The position numbers were made by a program, and so were the translations under genes. The notes beneath the pieces are model-generated. The model saw only the letters and a program-made list of their open reading frames with translations. It did not search any database and had not been told where the DNA came from. Below, piece after piece: positions 45,447 to 52,410 of a stretch of 64,000 nucleotides of DNA; positions within the stretch are counted from its first letter, which is position 1; each line of letters starts with the position of its first letter. The stretch comes from Pseudoxanthomonas sp. GTDB taxonomy: Bacteria; Pseudomonadota; Gammaproteobacteria; Xanthomonadales; Xanthomonadaceae. Where the stretch lies: the NCBI RefSeq assembly GCF_002863005.1, contig NZ_PKDG01000025.1, forward strand, positions 62,001-126,000. The letters are read 5' to 3'.

Positions 45447-46217
45447 TCAGCGCAACGCGCTGTCCGGCACGTGGATATCCATCGCCAGCGCCAGGTGGTC
45501 CGAGTTGGCGGCAGGCATGGCGCGTGCGTTGTCGCCGCGCAGGCCTTCGCTGAGCAGGATATGGTCGATCGCGCGCAGCGGGCGCCAGCTGGGGAACGTG
45601 GGAACGCAGAACGCCGGCGGACGCAGGCGCGTGCGCTTGTAGAGCAGCTCCATCTCCGGCGTGTCGGGAACGCAGTTGAAGTCGCCCATCAGCACGGCGT
45701 GCGGGTGGTCCGACAGCAGCTCGCCGATGAAGGCCAGCTGCGACCTGCGCGAATTGGCGCCCAGCGACAGGTGCGCCACCGCCACGGTCAGGCCTTCGTC
45801 GCCGTCGCCGAAACGCGCCATCAGCACGCCGCGGCCGCCGATGCGGCCGGGGAGGCTGTGGTCGGTCACTTCCACCGGCTCCAGCTTGCTGAGCAGGCCG
45901 TTCGCGCTGCCGGCCACGCGCGCGACGTTGCGGTTGGGCTGGTGCGTCCAGAAGTCGAAACCGGCGCGCTCGGCGAGGTAATGCGTCTGGTTGGTGAAGC
46001 CCGAGCGCAGGCTGCCCGGGTCGGCTTCCTGCAGGCCGACGATGTCGTGTTCGCCGGCCAGCTGGGCGATGGCATCCAGGCTGCCGCGCTTGTTGCCCGC
46101 CGGCAGCGCATGCGACCAGCTGCGGGTGACGTAGTCGCTGTAGCGGCGCGTGCTGGAACCTGCCTGGATGTTGGCGCTCAGCACGCGCAGCCGCCGCGTG
46201 GAAGAGGAGTCGGTCAT
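45447..46217 (-). CDS. Endonuclease/exonuclease/phosphatase family protein
   Basis: The protein has 256 residues starting MTDSSSTRRLRVLSANIQAG. The EEP fold is marked by LRVLSANIQAG, VGLQEADPGS (metal-binding Glu), VLMGDFNCVPDTPEM (catalytic Asp-Asn) and SDHLALAMDI (Asp-His). There is no signal peptide, so it acts in the cytoplasm. Substrates in the family range from DNA to phospholipids and nucleotides and cannot be chosen. It is preceded by two DsbA genes on the same strand. Confidence 0.87.
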   Translation of the reverse strand: MTDSSSTRRLRVLSANIQAGSSTRRYSDYVTRSWSHALPAGNKRGSLDAIAQLAGEHDIVGLQEADPGSLRSGFTNQTHYLAERAGFDFWTHQPNRNVARVAGSANGLLSKLEPVEVTDHSLPGRIGGRGVLMARFGDGDEGLTVAVAHLSLGANSRRSQLAFIGELLSDHPHAVLMGDFNCVPDTPEMELLYKRTRLRPPAFCVPTFPSWRPLRAIDHILLSEGLRGDNARAMPAANSDHLALAMDIHVPDSALR

Positions 46218-46240
46218 GGAAGTGGGGGCTTCCGCGCCAC

Positions 46241-47059
46241 TCAGCGCCGCGCGCGCTCCATCGCGACCAGGTGATCGGCGATGCGCAGCACGTCGGCGTA
46301 GGTCTGGCCGCCGGTGATGCGGTACTTGCCGTTGACGATGATGGTCGGCGTGCCTTCCACGCCGCTGTTCTTGGCGAACTGCATGCCGCGGCCGATCTGG
46401 GCATTGGTCCCGAAGCTGTTCATCAGCGACACGAACTCCTTCGCGTCGACGCCGTACTGGGCGTACCACTGCGCGATCTGGGCCGGATCCGCCGGCGGCT
46501 TGCCTTCGCCCGGCAGCGTGCGCTGCAGGTGGATGGCGCTGAACACCGCATCGTGGGTCTTGTCGACCAGGCCCTTCGCCTGGGCTGCGTAGAACGCCTT
46601 GCCATAGGGAGCCCAGACCGGGCCGAACACCACCGGCACGTAGGTCACGCGCACGTCGGCCGGCTGCTTCTTCTTCCATGCCGACACTTCCGGCGCAAAG
46701 CGCGCGCAGGCCGGGCAGACGTAGCCGAAGACCTCGACCACCTCGACCTGGCCGTTGAGCGGGGCGTAGGGCTGGCCGTTCGGGATCTCGACGTAATCCT
46801 TGCCTGCGACCGGCGCCGGGCCCTGCGGCGGAACGATCGGGTTGGCACTGGCGGCAGTCGCGGTAGCGGTGCCGTCGGCGGGGGTGGTGGTCGCATCGGC
46901 CGGCGTCGCCGGTGCTTCGGCGGCGGGCGCCGTCACCGTCGCATCGGTCGCGGCGGCGGTTGCCTCGGGCGTCGGTGTCGTATCAGTGGAGGGCTTCGGA
47001 CCACAAGCCGCCAGCACGGGCAGCAGCAGGGACAGCATCAGGGCGTGGCGGGATTTCAT
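46241..47059 (-). CDS. dsbA: DsbA-like thiol:disulfide oxidoreductase, lipoprotein with long linker
   Basis: The protein has 272 residues. MKSRHALMLSLLLPVLAAC is a lipoprotein signal (Cys19). Residues 22-80 are a low-complexity Ala/Thr/Pro linker. The DsbA thioredoxin fold follows, with active site Cys115-Pro-Ala-Cys118 in VFGYVCPACARF and the cis-proline loop GVEGTPTIIV. It introduces disulfides into exported proteins. A second DsbA with a CIHC site is encoded directly upstream, so the two probably divide substrates or partners. Confidence 0.9.
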   Translation of the reverse strand: MKSRHALMLSLLLPVLAACGPKPSTDTTPTPEATAAATDATVTAPAAEAPATPADATTTPADGTATATAASANPIVPPQGPAPVAGKDYVEIPNGQPYAPLNGQVEVVEVFGYVCPACARFAPEVSAWKKKQPADVRVTYVPVVFGPVWAPYGKAFYAAQAKGLVDKTHDAVFSAIHLQRTLPGEGKPPADPAQIAQWYAQYGVDAKEFVSLMNSFGTNAQIGRGMQFAKNSGVEGTPTIIVNGKYRITGGQTYADVLRIADHLVAMERARR

Positions 47060-47156
47060 CGCGCGAACTCCAGGGGATCACAGGAAAGAAGGTGCCGGCC
47101 GGGCCGGGGACATCGCATTCTGCATGGCGCCCGCAGCGGTCGCCATGACGGAATCA

Positions 47157-47807
47157 TCACTTGCGCGCGCGCTCGCGGGCCACCAGGCGGTCGGCGATCT
47201 TCAGCATGTCGCTGTAAGTGCGCCCGCCGGTCACGCGGTACCTGCCGTTGACGATGAGCGTCGGCGTGCCCTCCACGCCGGCGCCGGCCACCCAGTCGCG
47301 GGCCTTGGCCAACTGCGCGTCGACGGCCGGTCCTCGCAGGGCGGCGACGAACTTCGCGCGATCGACGCCCTGGCTGGCATAGAAGTTGGCGATCTCGTCG
47401 ACGGAGGCATTCTGGATCGGCAGCGCGCCGGTCTTGTGCAGGGCGTCGAACACCGCCTGATGGGTCCGCGGCTGCACGCCCAGTTGCTGGGCGGCGAAGA
47501 AGGCGCGGGCGTAGGGAATCCAGTAGCCACCGAAGGCGGCTGGAACGGGGGTCAGCTGCACATCGCGCGGCAGGGTCTTCTTCCACGCCACCAGCGTGGG
47601 TTCCAGATGGGCGCAATGGATGCAGGTGTAGCCGAAGACTTCGGCCACCTCGATCTTGCCCTTCACCGGCGCGAACGGCTGGCCCTCGGCGATCACCTCG
47701 TAGTCCTGGCCTTCGACCAGCGGCGCGGGGGCCGCGGGGGCGGCGCGCGTGGTGACCGGCAACAGGGCCAGCAGGGTGATCAGCACGGGCAGCAGGCGCG
47801 ACGCCAT
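47157..47807 (-). CDS. dsbA: DsbA-like thiol:disulfide oxidoreductase
   Basis: The protein has 216 residues with a Sec signal (MASRLLPVLITLLALLPVTTRA). The active site is Cys62-Ile-His-Cys65 (VFGYTCIHCAHLEPTLVAWKK), close to the CPHC of E. coli DsbA. The cis-proline loop is VEGTPTLIVNGRYRVTGG. It is a soluble periplasmic disulfide donor. It has strong similarity to the downstream lipoprotein copy throughout the fold, which suggests a tandem duplication. Cytochrome c4 lies upstream on the same strand behind a terminator. Confidence 0.92.
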   Translation of the reverse strand: MASRLLPVLITLLALLPVTTRAAPAAPAPLVEGQDYEVIAEGQPFAPVKGKIEVAEVFGYTCIHCAHLEPTLVAWKKTLPRDVQLTPVPAAFGGYWIPYARAFFAAQQLGVQPRTHQAVFDALHKTGALPIQNASVDEIANFYASQGVDRAKFVAALRGPAVDAQLAKARDWVAGAGVEGTPTLIVNGRYRVTGGRTYSDMLKIADRLVARERARK

Positions 47808-47850
47808 CGGACTCTTCCTCTAGGGGCGGCGCCCGGTCGACGGGTCCGCG

Positions 47851-47883
47851 AAAAAAGAAACGCCGGCCATGGTGGGGCCGGCG
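47851..47883 (-). terminator. Intrinsic terminator after cytochrome c4
   Basis: On the minus strand CGCCGGCC and GGCCGGCG (47876-47883, 47861-47868) form a stem followed by TTTCTTTTTT. It lies about 55 bp past the cytochrome stop and separates it from the dsbA pair. Confidence 0.82.
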
Positions 47884-47937
47884 CGATGAACAGGAGCTTG
47901 AACCGGCAGCCGCGCGGAGCGGCGTGCGGCCGTGTCG

Positions 47938-48720
47938 TTACTTGCCGCCGGCTTTCGCGGCCGCCATGTCGTCGGCGCGGGCATGTAGGCCCTGCAGGTA
48001 GCTGGCGAGCGCCTGGATTTCCTGCTCGGTCAACGGGCCGGCGACCTGCGCCATGATGTTGAAGTGGGCGGCGTCCTTCAGCGTGGTCGTGCCGGCCTTG
48101 TATTCGGTCAGGCGACGCACGGTGTAGTCCTGCATCTGGCCGCCGATGTGCGGATAGGCCGGGCCCGGGTTGCCGGCGCCGGTCGGGCCATGGCACGCCA
48201 TGCAGGCCGGCACGCCGCGCTTGGCGTCACCGCTGCGGTACAGCTGCTGGCCCACCTCATAGAACTTCATGCCCTTGTAGGCGCCGTCGGCGACGACGCT
48301 GTCGTCGGCCAGGCCGGCGCCCGACTTCTGGGTGGCGAAGTACGCGCCCACGTCGCGCATGTCCTGCGCACTCAGGGCCTGGGCGAACGGGGCCATCACC
48401 GCCGCCATGCCCGTGTTGCGCTCGCCCGAGGCGAACAGCGCCAGTTGCTGGGCGACGTAGCGCTCGCTCTGGCCCGCGATGCGCGGGTACTGCGGATCGC
48501 TGGGGTTGCCGTCGACGCCGTGGCAGGCGGCGCAGGCGGCGGCCTTGGTCTGGCCGGCCTTGGCATCGCCCCAGGTGGTCTTGGCGAGATTGACCTCCAG
48601 CGGGGCGGTCTCGACCGGCGCATTGTCGGGCACGGGAACGACCGTGGTCTGTGCAAAAGCGACTGCGCCCACGGCCAACACGGCCAGTCCGGCAAGTCCC
48701 ATAACGCGAGCGTGGCGCAT
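47938..48720 (-). CDS. Di-haem cytochrome c4
   Basis: The protein has 260 residues with a Sec signal (MRHARVMGLAGLAVLAVGAVAFAQ). It has two cytochrome c domains with CXXCH sites: AACAACHGVDG (Cys63-His67) and VPACMACHGPTG. Later Met ligands lie in each half (NTGMAAVMAPFAQAL, FNIMAQVAGPL). It is a periplasmic electron carrier feeding terminal oxidases such as cbb3. The position before dsbA and divergent from engB is widely conserved in related genomes. Confidence 0.92.
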   Translation of the reverse strand: MRHARVMGLAGLAVLAVGAVAFAQTTVVPVPDNAPVETAPLEVNLAKTTWGDAKAGQTKAAACAACHGVDGNPSDPQYPRIAGQSERYVAQQLALFASGERNTGMAAVMAPFAQALSAQDMRDVGAYFATQKSGAGLADDSVVADGAYKGMKFYEVGQQLYRSGDAKRGVPACMACHGPTGAGNPGPAYPHIGGQMQDYTVRRLTEYKAGTTTLKDAAHFNIMAQVAGPLTEQEIQALASYLQGLHARADDMAAAKAGGK

Positions 48721-48849
48721 GCTGAAGCTCCGAAACCCTTGACTGAGGCGGCGCCCGAAGAGGCCGCGAAACCCCCGAATTATCGTCGCGGCGGCTGCTC
48801 GCGGTCAATTCAAACGGTATCCCGCCCGCCACCGTGCGATCCTATCGCC

Positions 48850-49452
48850 ATGTCGAACCCCCTGAATTCCGCCACTTACCTGCTCTCCGCCCATACCCCG
48901 CGCCAGTTGCCGGAGGATGGCGGCTTCGAAGTGGCCTTCGCCGGCCGTTCCAATGCCGGCAAGTCCAGCGCCCTCAACGCACTGGTCAACCACAACCGGT
49001 TGGCCCGCGTGTCCAAGACGCCCGGCCGCACCCAGCAGCTGGTGTTCTTCCAGGTCCAGCCGGACCGCTATCTGGTCGACTTGCCCGGGTACGGGTATGC
49101 GAAGGTGCCGCAGGACCTGCAGGCGCACTGGCAGGCCTTCATCGATCGCTACTTCCGCACCCGCGACGCGCTGAAAGGCCTGGTGGTGGTGATGGACATC
49201 CGCCATCCGCTGAAGGAGTACGACCGGCAGATGCTGGGCTACGCCGTGCAGCGCGGCCTGCCGGCGCATGCGTTGCTGACCAAGGCGGACAAGCTCGGTC
49301 GCGGCCAGCAGGGCAATGCCCTGCAGGCGGTGAAGAAGGAGCTGTTCTCCGCCTTCGGCGATACGGTCAGCGTGCAGACGTTTTCCGCCGAGTCGAAGCA
49401 GGGCGTGGACGAGGCCCGCATGATCGTGGGCAACTGGCTGGAGCTGTCCTGA
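48850..49452 (+). CDS. engB: Ribosome biogenesis GTPase EngB/YsxC
   Basis: The protein has 200 residues. The P-loop is GRSNAGKSSALNALVN, switch region G3 is DLPGYGYAKVP, and G4 is TKADKLG. The spacing is that of EngB, a GTPase needed for large-subunit assembly. ATG 48850 is the family start (MSNPLNSATYLLSAHTPRQLP). It is divergent from cytochrome c4, with 129 bp for both promoters. Confidence 0.95.
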   Translation: MSNPLNSATYLLSAHTPRQLPEDGGFEVAFAGRSNAGKSSALNALVNHNRLARVSKTPGRTQQLVFFQVQPDRYLVDLPGYGYAKVPQDLQAHWQAFIDRYFRTRDALKGLVVVMDIRHPLKEYDRQMLGYAVQRGLPAHALLTKADKLGRGQQGNALQAVKKELFSAFGDTVSVQTFSAESKQGVDEARMIVGNWLELS

Positions 49453-49467
49453 GCCCTGAGCCGGGAC

Positions 49468-50184
49468 TCAGACGCTGACGTGGAAGAGGCGGCCCACGGC
49501 CGCGGCAGCCGCCATCGCCATCGCGCCCCAGAAGCCGACCCGCCACGCGCCGCGAAGAACCGGGGCACCGCCGACCCTGGCGGCCAATCCGCCTGACACC
49601 AGCAAGCCCGCCAGGGTCGCCACGGTAGTGACCAGCGCGACCCTGTCCGGTGGCGCCAGCAGCGTCGTGGCGATCGGCAGCAGGGCACCGACCGTGAAGG
49701 CAGCGGCCGACGCCAGCGCTGCCTGCACCGGACGTGCACGCAGCGCCTCGGTGATGCCGAGTTCGTCGCGCATGTGCGACGCCAGCGCGTCATGCGCGGT
49801 CAGCTGCTGGGCGACCTGCCGCGCCAGCACCGGATCCAGACCCCGCTTGACGTAGATCTGCGCCAGCTCCGCCAGTTCGCCGTCCGGCATCTCGCGCAGC
49901 TCGCGGGTTTCGACGGCGAGCGCGGCGGCTTCTGCGTCGGCCTGCGACTGCACCGAAACATATTCGCCGGCCGCCATCGACATGGCACCCGCGACCAGGC
50001 CGGCCACGCCGGTCACGAGGATGGTCGACGCGCTGGCCCCGCTGGCGGCGACACCGACCACCAGGCCGGCGACCGAGACGATGCCGTCATTGGCGCCCAG
50101 CACGGCCGCGCGCAGCCAGCCGACACGGTCGGTGCGATGGCGTTCGCGATGGCGCGGTGCGGTGTCGCGGGCGGGGTGCGTCAT
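49468..50184 (-). CDS. VIT (vacuolar iron transporter) family protein
   Basis: The protein has 238 residues with about five membrane helices. The opening RVGWLRAAVLGANDGIVSVAGLVVGVAASGAS and AGAMSMAAGEYVSVQSQADAEAAAL are VIT/CCC1 signatures. A cytosolic Glu-rich helical loop (about 95-160) carries likely metal sites. It may export or store Fe(II) or Mn(II). Direction and metal are not shown by the sequence. It converges on engB with a 15-bp gap. Confidence 0.88.
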   Translation of the reverse strand: MTHPARDTAPRHRERHRTDRVGWLRAAVLGANDGIVSVAGLVVGVAASGASASTILVTGVAGLVAGAMSMAAGEYVSVQSQADAEAAALAVETRELREMPDGELAELAQIYVKRGLDPVLARQVAQQLTAHDALASHMRDELGITEALRARPVQAALASAAAFTVGALLPIATTLLAPPDRVALVTTVATLAGLLVSGGLAARVGGAPVLRGAWRVGFWGAMAMAAAAAVGRLFHVSV

Positions 50185-50352
50185 GCGCGCAGCGTACGCC
50201 CGGCAAGGTCGGGCGTCGATCCGCCCCATCGCGTCCATGGATGGGATGCTGCGGCGTTGTCGTGGCGATGCTGGCGTGCGGGCGGCCACGTTATAGTGCC
50301 GGCCCTGCCACGCTGGCACGCCGGCGTCGCGTCCCCCTTGCGAGTCCCGCCC

Positions 50353-51717
50353 TTGTCCAGTCCCAGCCACGTCGCCGACACGCTGATCACCGACCGCACC
50401 CAGTTGGTGGAATACATCGCCTCGGGCGAGAAGCCCGCGCAGGACTGGCGCATCGGCACCGAGCACGAGAAGTTCGGCTTCCGCCTGGACGACCTGCGGC
50501 CGCCGACCTTCGATGGCGACCGCGGCATCGAAGCATTGCTGAAAGGCCTGACCCGCTTCGGCTGGGAAGCCATCGAAGAGAAGGGTCGCGTGATCGCACT
50601 GTCGAAGGATGGCGCCTCGGTCACGCTGGAGCCGGCGGGACAGCTGGAACTCTCGGGCGCGGCGCTGGAGACCCTCCATGAAACCTGCGTCGAAGTCGGC
50701 ACGCACCTGAAGGAAGTGAAGCAGGTCGCCGACGAACTGCAGCTCGGCTTCCTCGGCATGGGCTTCCAGCCCAAGTGGCGCCGCGACGAGATGCCGTGGA
50801 TGCCGAAGGGCCGCTACCAGATCATGAAGTCGTACATGCCCAAGGTCGGCCAGCTCGGCCTGGACATGATGACGCGCACCTGCACGGTGCAGGTCAACCT
50901 GGACTATGCCAGCGAAGCGGACATGGTGAAGAAGTTCCGCGTGTCGCTGGCGCTGCAGCCGGTGGCCACGGCGCTGTTCGCCGACTCGCCGTTCACCGAG
51001 GGCAAGCCGAACGGCTACCAGAGCTACCGCTCGCACATCTGGACCGACACCGATGGCGACCGCACCGGCATGCTGGACTTCGTCTTCGAGGACGGTTTCG
51101 GTTACGAGCGCTACGTCGACTACCTGCTCGACGTGCCGATGTATTTCTCCTACCGCGACGGCATCTACCACGATGCCAGCGGCAAGTCGTTCCGTAGGTT
51201 CCTGCGTGGAGAGCTGGATGTGCTGCCGGGTGCGCTGCCCACGCTGCGCGACTGGTCGGACCACATGACCACCGCCTTCCCGGAAGTGCGGATGAAGAAG
51301 TTCCTGGAGATGCGCGGCGCGGACAGCGGTCCCTGGAATCGCATCTGTGCACTGCCCGCGTTCTGGGTGGGCCTGTTGTACGACGATGCCGCACTCGATG
51401 CGGCCTGGGACCTGGTCAAGGATTTCTCGCTGGCCGAGCGCCACGCGTTGCGCGACGGCGTGCCGAAGCACGCGTTGAAGCTGCCCTTCCGCGACGGCAC
51501 CGTCCGCGACCTGGCCCGCGAGGCCGTGAAGATCGCCATCGGCGGCCTGCGGCGTCGCGCGCGCCTCAACGGCAAGGGCGTGGACGAAGCCGGCTTCCTC
51601 GACGCACTGGTCGAGATCGTCGAAGCCAACGAGACCCCGGCCGAGCGCAAGCTCGCCCTCTTCCACGGCGAGTGGAACGGCGACATCGACCGCGTGTTCC
51701 GCGACTTCGCGTACTAG
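50353..51717 (+). CDS. gshA: Glutamate-cysteine ligase, plant/alphaproteobacterial type
   Basis: The protein has 454 residues, with TTG 50353 as the probable start because homologues begin SSPSHVADTLI at that point; another in-frame TTG lies 15 bp upstream and no ATG is near. WRIGTEHEKFGFRLDDLRPPTFDG, SLEPAGQLELSGA-type residues and RGADSGPWNRICALPAFWVGLLYD mark the GCS2-like class used by xanthomonads and plants. It makes gamma-glutamylcysteine, the first step to glutathione, which the frmA/fghA route here also needs. Confidence 0.9.
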   Translation: MSSPSHVADTLITDRTQLVEYIASGEKPAQDWRIGTEHEKFGFRLDDLRPPTFDGDRGIEALLKGLTRFGWEAIEEKGRVIALSKDGASVTLEPAGQLELSGAALETLHETCVEVGTHLKEVKQVADELQLGFLGMGFQPKWRRDEMPWMPKGRYQIMKSYMPKVGQLGLDMMTRTCTVQVNLDYASEADMVKKFRVSLALQPVATALFADSPFTEGKPNGYQSYRSHIWTDTDGDRTGMLDFVFEDGFGYERYVDYLLDVPMYFSYRDGIYHDASGKSFRRFLRGELDVLPGALPTLRDWSDHMTTAFPEVRMKKFLEMRGADSGPWNRICALPAFWVGLLYDDAALDAAWDLVKDFSLAERHALRDGVPKHALKLPFRDGTVRDLAREAVKIAIGGLRRRARLNGKGVDEAGFLDALVEIVEANETPAERKLALFHGEWNGDIDRVFRDFAY

Positions 51718-51858
51718 GCGGGATCCCGGGCGCAGCCTGTCCCGGGTCGACGTTGTTTTGCGTTGCTCACCCTTGAAGTGGACGTATCCGGCGCATGCCG
51801 GATCCGGTCACGCAGGGGGCCGCGGCAGGGTGCCGGGGCGCACATCCGCGAGCGATGC

Positions 51859-52410
51859 ATGGATCAGGTACCGGTCACCCAGTTGCTGAAGCGCGCGCGC
51901 GAGGGTGACGTGCGGGCGGCCGATGCGGTGTTTGCCAGCCTCTACGACGAGCTCAAGCGTGCCGCCCACCTCCAGCTGCGCCGGCACCACGACAACCTCG
52001 ACACCACGGTGCTGGTGCACGAAACCTATCTGAAGATGGCGACGGGCGAACGCCTGGCGGCCAACGATCGCGCGCACCTGCTGGCGATGTCGGCGCGCGC
52101 GATGCGGCAGGTGCTGGTGGACCACGCGCGCATCGCGCATGCCCAGAAGCGCGGCGGCGGCGTGGAAGCGCTGACGTTGACCGCGCGGCTGGGCGGCGGC
52201 GAACGGGCGGTGGTCGAAGTGCTGGCGCTGGACGAGCTGCTGGATGCCCTGCAGCAGGCCGATGCGCGCGCGGCGCAGATCGTGGAGCTGCGTTATTTCG
52301 GTGGCTACGAAGAAGCCGAGATTGCGCAGATGCTCGGCGTCAGCGAGCGTACCGTGCGGCGCGACTGGCGCGCGGCGCGCGCGTTCCTGCTCGCGGAGCT
52401 GGGCAAGTGA
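51859..52410 (+). CDS. ECF-like RNA polymerase sigma factor (kinase-linked type)
   Basis: The protein has 183 residues. Region 2 spans about 10-85, and region 4 is clear at the C-terminus (QIVELRYFGGYEEAEIAQMLGVSERTVRRDWRAARAFLLAEL). SARAMRQVLVDHARIAHAQKRGGG is typical of the TIGR02999/ECF43 branch, which is linked to Ser/Thr kinases instead of anti-sigma factors. It overlaps the kinase gene by 4 bp. Phosphorylation by that kinase is the likely activating signal, as for the EcfK/PknS pair of Xanthomonas citri; the comparison is by organisation. Confidence 0.88.
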   Translation: MDQVPVTQLLKRAREGDVRAADAVFASLYDELKRAAHLQLRRHHDNLDTTVLVHETYLKMATGERLAANDRAHLLAMSARAMRQVLVDHARIAHAQKRGGGVEALTLTARLGGGERAVVEVLALDELLDALQQADARAAQIVELRYFGGYEEAEIAQMLGVSERTVRRDWRAARAFLLAELGK

